Source: SABI01 sp963677695
Lineage (GTDB): Bacteria; Spirochaetota; Spirochaetia; Sphaerochaetales; Sphaerochaetaceae
Length of the DNA: 64,000 nt
Direction: 5' to 3'
NCBI GenBank assembly: GCA_963677695.2
Contig: CAXXUJ010000001.1
Coordinates: forward strand, 2,402,712 to 2,466,711
Notes under the pieces: model-generated
The model's database searches: none
Told to the model about the DNA's origin: nothing
Seen by the model: only the letters and a program-made list of their open reading frames with translations
Position numbers and translations under genes: made by a program
Shown: piece after piece, positions 25,033 to 33,805 of the stretch
Numbering within the stretch: the stretch's first letter is position 1
Layout: each line of letters starts with the position of its first letter

Positions 25033-26513
25033 ACGTACAAGAATGGATAGATAGAAGAATACAGGATGAGGAAATCGCACGGTACAAAGGAACTGACGGG
25101 AAGGATTTCATCGATGATGAACTCATCGAGACTACGCTCGAGGAGATGAAAAGTCCCGATGCTTCCTATATCCGAGAGATCATTGCCAAATCACTGAGGA
25201 TCGAGACGCTCTCCCTCAAGGAAACCGCTGCCCTCCTTCACGTGAGTGATCCCGTTCTGATCAAAGAGATGGAAGAAGCAGCGATTCAGATCAAGAAGTT
25301 CGTCTATGACAACCGCATCGTCACCTTCGCCCCCCTCTACCTGAGCAGCAAGTGTGTCAACGGCTGCCGTTACTGCAGTTTCAGGACCGAAAATGGGGAG
25401 ATGGAACGACGCCTTGTCCCGATGGAGGAACTGAAGAAGGAGATTCAGACTCTCGCAGGTGAGATCGGTCATAAACGACTGATTGTCGTCTACGGGGAAC
25501 ATCCCGATTCAGATATCGATTACATCGAAGAGACGGTGAAGGAGATATACAACAGCCGCTTCACCACACGTAAAGGGTCCGGTCAGATCAGGAGGGTCAA
25601 CATCAACGCCGCTCCGATGTCAGTTGCTGACCTGAAAAGGATGAAAGCGGTGGGTATCGGAACGTACCAGGTATTCCAGGAGACCTACCACAAGAAAACC
25701 TACAGGGAGGTGCACCCGCAGCATACGCTGAAAGGGAACTACGACTGGCGCCTCTACACGATGCATCGTGCCTTCGAAGCGGGTATAGATGACTTCGGTA
25801 TCGGAGCACTCTTCGGACTCTATGACTGGCGATTCGAAGTGATGGGACTCATCAGCCACACCCACGAACTCGAAAACAGATTCGGTGTCGGCCCCCATAC
25901 CATATCATTTCCGCGCCTCGAACCGGCCGCGAACGCACCGCTTGCCACCGATTCGGCTTACCTTGTCAGTGATGAAGATTTCAAGCACGCAGTGCTTACC
26001 CTCCGCCTTTCCGTTCCCTACACGGGGATGATTCTCACCGCACGCGAGGATGCCCGGCTGAGGAGAAAGATCCTTCCCCTCGGCATCACCCAGACTGATG
26101 CCTCGACAAAGATCGGCCTGGGAGCCTACAGCAAGGATGCTCAGGAACAGGAGGTGGAAAGGCAGCAGTTCGTGATCGGAGATTCCCGTTCACTCGATGA
26201 AGTGGTGAGAGAAATGGCACAGCTCGGTTTCATCACTTCCTTCTGCACCGCAGGCTACCGGTGCGGAAGGACCGGTCACAAGATCATGGACATGCTCAAG
26301 TGCGGTACCGAAGGGGAATTCTGCAAACTGAATGCTATCATCACCTACAGGGAATGGCTTGATGACTTCGGAAGCGAAGAGACGAAGAAGGTAGCCGAAC
26401 CGCTGATACAAAAGGAGATCGCAGAGGTGAAGGAGAAGAACCCCAAGATGTTCGATATGCTCATGCAGTACTATGAGAAGACCGAAAACGGTGCGAGAGA
26501 CCTCTATTTCTAG
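25023..26513 (+). CDS. hydG: [FeFe]-hydrogenase radical SAM maturase HydG
   Basis: 496 residues. HydG cleaves tyrosine to p-cresol, CO and cyanide to supply the diatomic ligands of the H-cluster. The radical-SAM cluster motif is CVNGCRYC (Cys111, 115, 118). The C-terminal auxiliary-cluster region departs from the canonical C-x2-C-x22-C: it reads FCTAGYRC...FC, so Cys408 and Cys434 are in place but the middle position (411) is Gly, with extra Cys at 414 and 427. Whether Cys414 substitutes as a ligand is unknown. HydF, HydE and a TM1266 protein flank it, which supports the assignment over the ThiH paralogue. Confidence 0.9.
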   Translation: MGVNVQEWIDRRIQDEEIARYKGTDGKDFIDDELIETTLEEMKSPDASYIREIIAKSLRIETLSLKETAALLHVSDPVLIKEMEEAAIQIKKFVYDNRIVTFAPLYLSSKCVNGCRYCSFRTENGEMERRLVPMEELKKEIQTLAGEIGHKRLIVVYGEHPDSDIDYIEETVKEIYNSRFTTRKGSGQIRRVNINAAPMSVADLKRMKAVGIGTYQVFQETYHKKTYREVHPQHTLKGNYDWRLYTMHRAFEAGIDDFGIGALFGLYDWRFEVMGLISHTHELENRFGVGPHTISFPRLEPAANAPLATDSAYLVSDEDFKHAVLTLRLSVPYTGMILTAREDARLRRKILPLGITQTDASTKIGLGAYSKDAQEQEVERQQFVIGDSRSLDEVVREMAQLGFITSFCTAGYRCGRTGHKIMDMLKCGTEGEFCKLNAIITYREWLDDFGSEETKKVAEPLIQKEIAEVKEKNPKMFDMLMQYYEKTENGARDLYF

Positions 26514-26523
26514 GAATACATCT

Positions 26524-27591
26524 ATGACGAGAAACGAAATCATCGAGATTCTCTCGATTCCCCACACTGACAAAGAAGCTCTCACCCTCCTTCGCTCCAG
26601 GGCGATGGAGGTGATGACTGAGCAGGTGGGCAGTGATGTCTACTACCGGGGAATCATCGAGTTCAGTAATATCTGTTCCCTTGACTGCCACTACTGCGGT
26701 ATCAGGAAGAGTAATACACATATCGAAGGACGGTATACGCTATCCCGCGAAGAAATACTGGAGGGAGCTGCCTGGTGCGCCGAAGCGGGTTACGGTTCTA
26801 TCGTCCTTCAGTCGGGCGAAAGAAAAGGGGAAGATTTCATCTCCTTCCTTGAGGGTGTCATTCGTGAAATCAGAAAAGTTTCCGTATCAAAAAGCCTCCC
26901 CGAAGGACTCGGCATCACCCTCAGTGTGGGAGAGCAGAGCGAAGAGACCTACAGGCGCCTCTTTGCAGCAGGAGCACACCGCTACCTGCTCCGTATCGAA
27001 ACGACCAATGAAGAACTCTACAGAAAGCTTCATCCCCCCCATCAGAAACTCAGTGAGAGGATAGAATGCCTCAAGGCCTTGAAGAGAGTAGGGTTTCAGG
27101 TCGGTACCGGAGTGATGATAGGAATTCCGGGACAAAGCATTGAGATGCTTGCAGACGATATCCTTTTCTTCAGAGCGATGGATATAGACATGATAGGGAT
27201 GGGTCCCTATATCGTTCACCCGGACAGTCCCATGGCCCACCTTGGGATGATGGAGAAGAAGGAGCTCATGCAGCTCTCTCTCAACATGATCGCCGCCGTT
27301 CGCTTAGCACTGAAAGATGTCAATATCGCTTCCACCACCGCCCTCCAGGCGCTCTACCCTGACGGTCGGGAGCAGGGGCTTACCTACGGAGCGAATGTGA
27401 CGATGCCGAACCTTACCCCGAAAGAGGTGAGGAAAGGGTATCAGCTCTATCAGGGAAAGCCGTGTGTCGATGAGACTAAAAGCGAGTGCAGGGGCTGTCT
27501 TCTCAAGAGAGTGCAGTCGACCGGGAGAGAAGTCGGTTTCAACCAATGGGGGGACTCTCCACATGCGCATCGACGTGCAGATGTGCGGTGA
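26524..27591 (+). CDS. hydE: [FeFe]-hydrogenase radical SAM maturase HydE
   Basis: 355 residues from ATG 26524, chosen because the upstream extension (from 26473) lies inside hydG and AGGA precedes this ATG. HydE makes the precursor of the H-cluster dithiolate bridge. The radical-SAM motif is CSLDCHYC (Cys51, 55, 58). A second, non-essential cluster motif C-x7-C-x2-C is present near the C terminus (Cys314, 322, 325), matching the variant seen in Thermotoga maritima HydE. It ends the operon. No HydA, HydB or HydC gene is in the window, so the target hydrogenase lies elsewhere. Confidence 0.92.
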   Translation: MTRNEIIEILSIPHTDKEALTLLRSRAMEVMTEQVGSDVYYRGIIEFSNICSLDCHYCGIRKSNTHIEGRYTLSREEILEGAAWCAEAGYGSIVLQSGERKGEDFISFLEGVIREIRKVSVSKSLPEGLGITLSVGEQSEETYRRLFAAGAHRYLLRIETTNEELYRKLHPPHQKLSERIECLKALKRVGFQVGTGVMIGIPGQSIEMLADDILFFRAMDIDMIGMGPYIVHPDSPMAHLGMMEKKELMQLSLNMIAAVRLALKDVNIASTTALQALYPDGREQGLTYGANVTMPNLTPKEVRKGYQLYQGKPCVDETKSECRGCLLKRVQSTGREVGFNQWGDSPHAHRRADVR

Positions 27592-27672
27592 AAAACGTAT
27601 GTATTTTTTCAAGTGGAAAATGAGAGGTGAAGAGCAGGAGAGGGGAGAAGTTTGAATGATGACGCCCTTTAC

Positions 27673-27791
27673 CCTACAATGATGTAGGTAGTAACGAATC
27701 ACCTTTAGAATAAAAATATCTGTTGTATAGCCTATAGTACATATCCTACAATAATGTACTGACATTTATGTAATATCAACAAAAATGTAGG
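27673..27791. promoter_or_regulatory. Three inverted-repeat sites upstream of amt (candidate enhancer sites)
   Basis: CCTACA-N4-TGTAGG at 27673-27688 is perfect. Copies with the same 4-base spacer lie at 27745-27760 (CCTACA-N4-TGTACT) and 27776-27791 (TCAACA-N4-TGTAGG). Spacings are 72 and 31 bases, close to whole helical turns. They stand 50-170 bases before the sigma-54 promoter, where enhancer-binding proteins bind. They do not match the NtrC consensus. No gene lies in 27592-27918. Confidence 0.55.
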
Positions 27792-27840
27792 AATATGGAT
27801 GTCGGAGGTGTAAAAGAGAACCCTCAGGGTTAATTCTCTG

Positions 27841-27856
27841 TTGGCATAGTATATGC
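27841..27856 (+). promoter_or_regulatory. Sigma-54 (RpoN) promoter of amt-glnK
   Basis: TTGGCATAGTATATGC has the -24 GG and -12 GC with exactly 10 bases between them, and matches TGGCAC-N5-TTGC at most positions. The expected transcription start is near 27868, about 50 bases before the amt start codon. Confidence 0.7.
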
Positions 27857-27918
27857 GTAGTTTAGTGACATGTATCCCAAGGCAGCGGGCTGAAAAACAG
27901 CTCAGAGGAGGTGCTACT

Positions 27919-29136
27919 ATGCTCATAGATACAGGGACAACTGCGTGGATGTTGACGAGTACGGCTCTTGTACTTCTCATGGTTCCAGGACTGGCAATGT
28001 TCTATGGCGGACTGGTGAGAACGAAGAACGTACTCGGGACGATGATGCACAGCTTTACAGCTATGGCCGTCATCGGTGTTCTCTGGGCGGTTGTCGGTTA
28101 TGCTCTGACCTTCGGTCCGACTATCGGCGGACTTATAGGATGGGACCCTTCGTTCCTCTTTCTGCTTTCTCCCTTTGACGGGATGATCAGTAACGGAAAC
28201 GGAGAAGTCATTCCCGAAATCGTGTTCGTCATGTTCCAGGGAAAATTCGCAATCATCACACCTGCTCTCATATCGGGGGCATTTGCCGAGAGAGTGAAGT
28301 TCAAGGGGTACGTTCTGTTCATCATCTTCTGGACTCTCTTAGTCTATTTCCCCTTAGCCCACTGGATCTGGGGCGGTGGTTTTCTCACCGGCAAGGCAAT
28401 TGACTTTGCGGGCGGTACGGTCATCCATATTTCAGCCGGTATTGCCGGACTCGTTGCCGCTCTCTACCTCGGAAGAAGAATTGGATATCCCCACAACCAG
28501 ATGCGACCCAACAACCTTGTCTACACCATGATCGGTGCAGGACTTCTGTGGGTAGGCTGGTTCGGCTTCAATGCAGGATCCTCAATTGCCAGTGACTCTG
28601 GAACAGGACAGGCTCTCGCCGTCACACAGATAGCTGCTGCTTCAGGAGCACTCTCGTGGATGCTGATCGAAGGAATCAAGCACGGAAAAGTCACCTCCCT
28701 CGGTTTAGCCTCGGGAATCCTTGCAGGACTTGTCGCCATTACCCCCGCTGCCGGTGCGGTCGCTCCCTGGGGAGCTATGATCCTCGGTTTCCTTGCCAGC
28801 ATTATCTGTTACGCAGGTCTGGGTGTGAAGGCAAAGCTCGGGTACGATGATTCCCTTGATGTCTTTGGAATTCACGGAATTGCAGGTATCTTCGGTGCCA
28901 TCGGTCTCGCCTTCGTCCTGAAGCCGGGTGCCACCGACGTGGGATTCCTCCACCAGCTGTACTACCAGTTGGAAGGCGTTATCATAGCGATAGCCTATTC
29001 TGCCGTGGTTACCCTGATTCTTCTTGTCATCATACAGAAAACCACAGGACTCCGCCTCTCTTCTGCAGCAGAGAAGGCAGGTATAGACCACGACCAGCAC
29101 GGTGAACGCGGGTACGGGTTCGTCAATCTTGATTAA
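27919..29136 (+). CDS. amt: Ammonium transporter Amt
   Basis: 405 residues from ATG 27919, which follows GAGGAGGTG at 27905-27913; the open frame to 27853 overlaps the promoter. Eleven membrane helices are expected, with Amt signatures MFYGGLVRTKNVL near the N terminus, LAHWIWGGG, the pore histidine region DVFGIHGIAGI, and GWFGFNAGSS. It conducts ammonium across the inner membrane. The partner PII gene follows by 12 bases, and the shared upstream region carries a sigma-54 promoter, pointing to nitrogen-limitation control. Confidence 0.95.
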   Translation: MLIDTGTTAWMLTSTALVLLMVPGLAMFYGGLVRTKNVLGTMMHSFTAMAVIGVLWAVVGYALTFGPTIGGLIGWDPSFLFLLSPFDGMISNGNGEVIPEIVFVMFQGKFAIITPALISGAFAERVKFKGYVLFIIFWTLLVYFPLAHWIWGGGFLTGKAIDFAGGTVIHISAGIAGLVAALYLGRRIGYPHNQMRPNNLVYTMIGAGLLWVGWFGFNAGSSIASDSGTGQALAVTQIAAASGALSWMLIEGIKHGKVTSLGLASGILAGLVAITPAAGAVAPWGAMILGFLASIICYAGLGVKAKLGYDDSLDVFGIHGIAGIFGAIGLAFVLKPGATDVGFLHQLYYQLEGVIIAIAYSAVVTLILLVIIQKTTGLRLSSAAEKAGIDHDQHGERGYGFVNLD

Positions 29137-29148
29137 GGAGTATGCACT

Positions 29149-29490
29149 ATGAAATTGATTACAGCCATTATACAGCCCGATAAGCTTGATGAAGTGAGAG
29201 AGGCTCTCATTGATGCCGAGATTGAACGAATCACGGTAAGCCGGGTCACCGGGCACGGGAAACAGGAATCTATCGACCTCTACCGCGGACAGAAGGTCAT
29301 CCCCAACCTCATACCGAAGGTGGAGATCAAGATCGCCTGCAATGACGAGTTCGTGAAGATCATCATCGATACCCTCATGGCCTCTGCACGTCACGCCAGA
29401 GGAGCTGTCGGTGACGGGAAGATCTTCGTGACGAACCTCGAGGAGTGCTACCGGATCAGGACCGGGGAGAGTGGCGGGGAAGCGATCTAG
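29149..29490 (+). CDS. glnK: PII signal-transduction protein (GlnK-like)
   Basis: 113-residue trimeric nitrogen sensor that blocks Amt when nitrogen is sufficient. It starts MKLITAIIQPDKLDEV and has the B-loop region ARHARGAVGDGKIF. The T-loop reads YRGQKVIPNLIPK, so the uridylylated Tyr51 of enteric PII is replaced by Ile, with the nearest Tyr at position 45. Control by ATP/ADP/2-oxoglutarate binding without uridylylation is therefore likely. It is the second gene of the amt operon. An alternative reading as a NifI-type PII is weak without nif genes in view. Confidence 0.92.
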   Translation: MKLITAIIQPDKLDEVREALIDAEIERITVSRVTGHGKQESIDLYRGQKVIPNLIPKVEIKIACNDEFVKIIIDTLMASARHARGAVGDGKIFVTNLEECYRIRTGESGGEAI

Positions 29491-29632
29491 ACTTCCCTGA
29501 AATCTCCTCAATGAAGAAAAAACATTACCTATGACATGTGATTCCCCTATGGTTATATTCGTGTTATGCTGACATAAGATGTGATTGTATACGATGCGGC
29601 TGTGTTAACTGGTTGTGTCTGAGGAGTGCTTC

Positions 29633-32572
29633 GTGGAACATGAGTCATCGGTCTCTTCCAAATTGGAAATGCTGGGTACCTGCATTGATCTGGTCACGAG
29701 CCTGACTGTACCCAGAGAGGTGATGTACCAGAACATTGTAGATCTCTTCGCCGGTTCGGTAACCCTCTCTTCCGATTTCTCTGTCCTCCTTGTCATCGAT
29801 GGTGATGAATACAGGAGTGCGGGCTATACCAGATATTCCGACTCTCTCATAGAAAACATCGTTGAATGGGATACCGTCATCGGTATGCTCGAACTCTCTT
29901 ATACCGATCCTGACGGACATGACGAGGGGGGACAGCTCCTTGCTGATGAGCGGGTATCACTGAAGAATATCGCAAAGGTGATAACCAAGAGCCGTGAATG
30001 GACCAGGGACAGGCAGGAGATATCTGAAAGGGAGACGCTCTACCGCAATCTCGTCAAATCCCAGAGCAACCTCATTTTCCAGACTGATGCTCAGGGTAGA
30101 ATCACCTACTATAACAAGAGAAGTGAAGAATATTTTTCATGGAACTATGAGAACGGGGTACACGGCCAGCGGCCGATAAAGATGGTGCAGCCCTACCATC
30201 ACCGAAGGATCATCTCTTCTATCAAGCAGTGCTTTGAGAACCCGGGAAAGATCTTCCAGGTCGAGATCGATCATCTCGGAAAGAACGGTACTCCTGTAAC
30301 GATTCTCTGGGAGGTCGTAGGCCTTTCAGATGAGAGCGGGAATGTTACCGGTGTTCAGTACCAGGGTTTTGACATCACCGATCGGAAGACGATGGAAAAA
30401 GCTTCACACATGTACAAGGCGAGTATCGATCAGGCGAATTTCGGTGTTGTCCTCCTCTCAGAGGACAACGAGAACATGTACGTGAACGATACAGTATGTG
30501 AATATTTTCAGTGGCCGAGAGAGTATTTTCTCGGAAATTCGATGGCCGATATTCATCCTGCCTGGGTCATGAAACGGGTCGCTGAACTCAGTGACCTTCT
30601 TGCGAAGCACGGAGAGTTCATCTCTGAGGCGATTGATTTCGAAAAGAATGACGGGACTGTCTTCACCACCCTTGCCAACGGAAATACCGTCACCGACAGT
30701 TCCGGGAATTTTCTCTGCAAGGCAATCACCCTGATCGATGTGACCGATAAGAAGGAACACGAGGAGAGAATCCGCAAGAGCGAAAGCCGGTACCGCAAGA
30801 TCGTTGATACGATGCATGAAGGGATCTGGATTCTCGATACCGATGACCGTACCCTCTTCACCAATGCCCGTATGGCTTCGATGCTCGGATCCAGTGAAGA
30901 GGAAATGAGGGGAGCGCACTTCTTCTCTTACGTGAAAGAAGAGGAGTATGTGAGGGCCCGCAAGCTGCTTTCAGCCTCTTCCATTCAGGATAGTGTCGAT
31001 GTGGAGCATGAGGATCAGGCAGTTGAAGGGGAGTTTACCCTGGTTCCTCCCGGAAGGGATGAGATCTTCGTCGCCCTCAGATCCGTCCCCCATTTCACTG
31101 AAACGGGAAAGTTCGCCGGAACACAGAAGATGGTGATGGATATCACAAAAGCGAAGATGGCTGAATCGGAGAGGGTAGCCCGTCAGGCAGCAGAGGAGGC
31201 GAATCGTTCCAAGAGCGTCTTCCTTTCCAATATGAGCCATGAGATCCGTACACCCCTCAATGCGGTCATCGGCTTCTCCCAGATTCTCCAGCGCGATACC
31301 GGTCTCTCTGCCAAGCAGATAGACCAGATCAAGACGATCGCCCGGAGCGGAGAACACCTTCTCGAACTGATCAATGACATCCTCGACCTCTCGAAGATCG
31401 AGGCGGGACGGGTGACCGTGAACCTCTCCGACTTCGACCTTCATGGGTTTCTTGATGATGTGAAGAGCCTCTTTTACCTCCCTGCAACCAAGAAAGGACT
31501 CTCCCTCACGTTCGAAGGAAAGGCCTCTATTCCCAAGCTTGTCCGCGCTGACGAAGGAAAGCTTCGTCAGATAATGATCAACCTTGTCGGAAATGCGATG
31601 AAATTCACCACCGAAGGGGGGATTGTCGCCCGCTTCGCTACCCTGATCAAGGATGATAAGCAGTTCCTGGAAGTGGAAGTAGAAGATTCAGGGCTCGGTA
31701 TTCCCGAAAAGGATATCGGCACCATATTCGATTCCTTCAGGCAGTCCGATGCCGGCAAACATATCGGAGGGACAGGTCTCGGCCTTGCCATCTGTTCCCA
31801 GATGCTCGAGCTGATGGGCGGTTCCATAAGCGTACAGAGCGTGGAAGGGAAGGGTTCCAGTTTCCGTTTCACCTTCCCCTTCACTGAAACCGACAGTGTG
31901 GATGAGAAGGAGAGCAGCAGACTGGACCGCGAGGTGATAGGACTCGAGGAAACGTCGGGAAATATCAGTATCCTCATTGTTGATGACAGAAAGGAGAACA
32001 GGGACCTTCTCGAAGAGATCCTGAAACCGATAGGGTTCAGGACCACCTTCGCAGAGAACGGTAAGGAAGCTGTCGATCTCTTCTTCAGCTGGAAACCTGA
32101 CTGCATTCTGATGGACCTGAGGATGCCTGTTCTTGACGGCTATGAAGCGACCACCCTCATCAGGAAGGACAGGATGGGGAAAACCCTCCCGATAATCGCA
32201 GTGACTGCGAGTGCCTTCGAGGATGATGAGAAGGAAGTGCTCAGAGCCGGTTTCGACGGGTATATCCGGAAACCGTTCAGAAGGGGAGAGCTCTTTGCAG
32301 TACTGCAGAAGCTCCTCGGTCTCACCTACCTGTTCGCTTCGGGCGGGGAATTGAAGAGCGCACCTGAAGAGAGGGCATTGACCAGTGATGACCTTTCATC
32401 TCTTGAAGAGACAATGAAAAAGAAAATGGTTGATGCTGTTGAAGAAGGTGATATGATGGAATTCTCAGAGCTTGTAAGAGAAGTGGAGAAAATCTCTCCG
32501 AGAGTTGCACAGGCTCTGCAGGAGATGGCTGGTATGTTTGATTATGAAGGGATTCTTTCCCTTCTTGCATAG
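29633..32572 (+). CDS. Hybrid sensor histidine kinase with three PAS domains, receiver and Hpt-like tail
   Basis: 979 residues from GTG 29633, which follows GAGGAG by 6 bases; a GTG at 29615 is in frame but lacks a site. No membrane helices are visible, so it is probably cytoplasmic. An N-terminal 140 residues of unknown type are followed by three PAS domains (ends marked by FDITDRK, IDVTDKK and MDITKAK). HisKA has SHEIRTPLN, HATPase has NLVGNAMKF, DSGLGI and GGTGLGLA, and the receiver has ILMDLRMP and RKPF. The C-terminal 60 residues are helical, but no clear Hpt His motif is seen. It precedes an HD-GYP regulator by 11-14 bases, the likely output. Confidence 0.9.
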   Translation: MEHESSVSSKLEMLGTCIDLVTSLTVPREVMYQNIVDLFAGSVTLSSDFSVLLVIDGDEYRSAGYTRYSDSLIENIVEWDTVIGMLELSYTDPDGHDEGGQLLADERVSLKNIAKVITKSREWTRDRQEISERETLYRNLVKSQSNLIFQTDAQGRITYYNKRSEEYFSWNYENGVHGQRPIKMVQPYHHRRIISSIKQCFENPGKIFQVEIDHLGKNGTPVTILWEVVGLSDESGNVTGVQYQGFDITDRKTMEKASHMYKASIDQANFGVVLLSEDNENMYVNDTVCEYFQWPREYFLGNSMADIHPAWVMKRVAELSDLLAKHGEFISEAIDFEKNDGTVFTTLANGNTVTDSSGNFLCKAITLIDVTDKKEHEERIRKSESRYRKIVDTMHEGIWILDTDDRTLFTNARMASMLGSSEEEMRGAHFFSYVKEEEYVRARKLLSASSIQDSVDVEHEDQAVEGEFTLVPPGRDEIFVALRSVPHFTETGKFAGTQKMVMDITKAKMAESERVARQAAEEANRSKSVFLSNMSHEIRTPLNAVIGFSQILQRDTGLSAKQIDQIKTIARSGEHLLELINDILDLSKIEAGRVTVNLSDFDLHGFLDDVKSLFYLPATKKGLSLTFEGKASIPKLVRADEGKLRQIMINLVGNAMKFTTEGGIVARFATLIKDDKQFLEVEVEDSGLGIPEKDIGTIFDSFRQSDAGKHIGGTGLGLAICSQMLELMGGSISVQSVEGKGSSFRFTFPFTETDSVDEKESSRLDREVIGLEETSGNISILIVDDRKENRDLLEEILKPIGFRTTFAENGKEAVDLFFSWKPDCILMDLRMPVLDGYEATTLIRKDRMGKTLPIIAVTASAFEDDEKEVLRAGFDGYIRKPFRRGELFAVLQKLLGLTYLFASGGELKSAPEERALTSDDLSSLEETMKKKMVDAVEEGDMMEFSELVREVEKISPRVAQALQEMAGMFDYEGILSLLA

Positions 32573-32583
32573 GAGTACACCGT

Positions 32584-33702
32584 TTGATGAATGAACTGAA
32601 CAGAAAAGATACCGTCATGATTGTTGACGATACCCCTGCAAACCTTGGAGTCCTTCAGGAACTCCTGCTGGGAGAAAAGTATAGGGTAGTTGCCTTCCCG
32701 AGCGCACCGCTCGCTATCAAGGCCCTGGGACGGGCAAAGCCCGACCTCATCCTTCTCGATATCATGATGCCCGAGATGGACGGCTTTGAAGCCTGTCGTA
32801 TCATCAAGGCGCTCCCTGAGGGAAAGGATGTTCCCATCATCTTCCTCAGTGCCCTCAGTGACACGCTCGATAAGATCAAGGCCTTCGGCTCCGGAGGAGT
32901 CGACTATATTACCAAACCGTTCCAGAAGGATGAGGTGCTCGCTCGTATCGCGACTCATATCAGCATGAGAAGGATGCAGATAGAGCTTTCACGCCATAAC
33001 GAGGAACTGCAGGAGATGGTCGAAGAGAAGGTGAAGGAGATCTCCGATTCACAGCTTTCCACCCTTGTCGCCATCACGAACCTGTCCGAGTCGAGAGATA
33101 ATTTCACCGGAAAACATATTGAGCGTACGGGAATCTTCTGTAAGGTGATCGCCGAGGAGATGCTGAAGAAGGGACTCTATGGTGATGTGGTTGATGAGGA
33201 ATTCGTGAAGGGACTAACCCATGCCGCTTCGCTGCATGATATCGGGAAGATAGGAATTCCCGATGCTATTTTGATGAAGAAGGGAAAACTGAGTGAGGAA
33301 GAGTTCGAAATCATGAAGAGTCATACCACTATCGGTGCGATGACACTTCAGAATGTACTCGCGATGTACCCTCAGAACGAGTTCATCAGCCTCGGTATCG
33401 AACTTGCCATTTCACACCATGAGAGGTGGAACGGAAGAGGGTACCCTGCCGGCCTTGCCGGAGAGGATATCCCGGTATCGGGAAGGATCATGGCTCTTGC
33501 TGATGTGTATGATGCCGTGAGGTCGAGACGTCCCTACAAGGAACCGTTCTCCCATGAAAAGAGTGTAGAGATTATCCGGGAGGAGAGAGGACAGCACTTC
33601 GACCCGGTGGTTGTCGATATTTTCCTTGAAAACAGCGATCTGTTCAAACAGATCAGCGAAGATATGAAGGACTCTGACGAGGGACTCATAGAGCGGGACT
33701 GA
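32584..33702 (+). CDS. Response regulator with HD-GYP c-di-GMP phosphodiesterase
   Basis: 372 residues. The receiver is intact: MIVDD near residue 14, phospho-acceptor in LLLDIMMPEMDG, Thr/Ser region and ITKPF Lys. A short coiled coil joins it to an HD-GYP domain with LHDIGKIG, SHHERWNGRGYP and ADVYDAVRSRRPYK. It should hydrolyse c-di-GMP when phosphorylated by the neighbouring hybrid kinase. The start is TTG 32584 or ATG 32587; AGGAG at 32571-32575 spaces better to TTG. It differs from the paralogue at 52720, whose receiver lacks the conserved Lys. Confidence 0.9.
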   Translation: MMNELNRKDTVMIVDDTPANLGVLQELLLGEKYRVVAFPSAPLAIKALGRAKPDLILLDIMMPEMDGFEACRIIKALPEGKDVPIIFLSALSDTLDKIKAFGSGGVDYITKPFQKDEVLARIATHISMRRMQIELSRHNEELQEMVEEKVKEISDSQLSTLVAITNLSESRDNFTGKHIERTGIFCKVIAEEMLKKGLYGDVVDEEFVKGLTHAASLHDIGKIGIPDAILMKKGKLSEEEFEIMKSHTTIGAMTLQNVLAMYPQNEFISLGIELAISHHERWNGRGYPAGLAGEDIPVSGRIMALADVYDAVRSRRPYKEPFSHEKSVEIIREERGQHFDPVVVDIFLENSDLFKQISEDMKDSDEGLIERD

Positions 33703-33743
33703 ACGGAATCAGATATCAGAAACTGATGTCTCTGAACAAATAA

Positions 33744-33790
33744 CAAAGCCTGACACTCAAGTCGAAAGACTCATTGTGCCAGGCTTTTTA
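33744..33790. terminator. Bidirectional terminator between HD-GYP and proX genes
   Basis: AAAGCCTG-ACAC pairs with GTG-CCAGGCTTTTT (33745-33789), with a small internal GTC/GAC element near the loop. T-tracts occur on both strands, fitting the convergent genes on each side. Confidence 0.75.
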
Positions 33791-33805
33791 TGTGGTGGAA
33801 AAGGG

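Noticed and set aside
27673..27791. Classical NtrC sites upstream of amt
   Set aside because: No GCAC-type half-sites with the NtrC spacing are present; the repeats have a different core.
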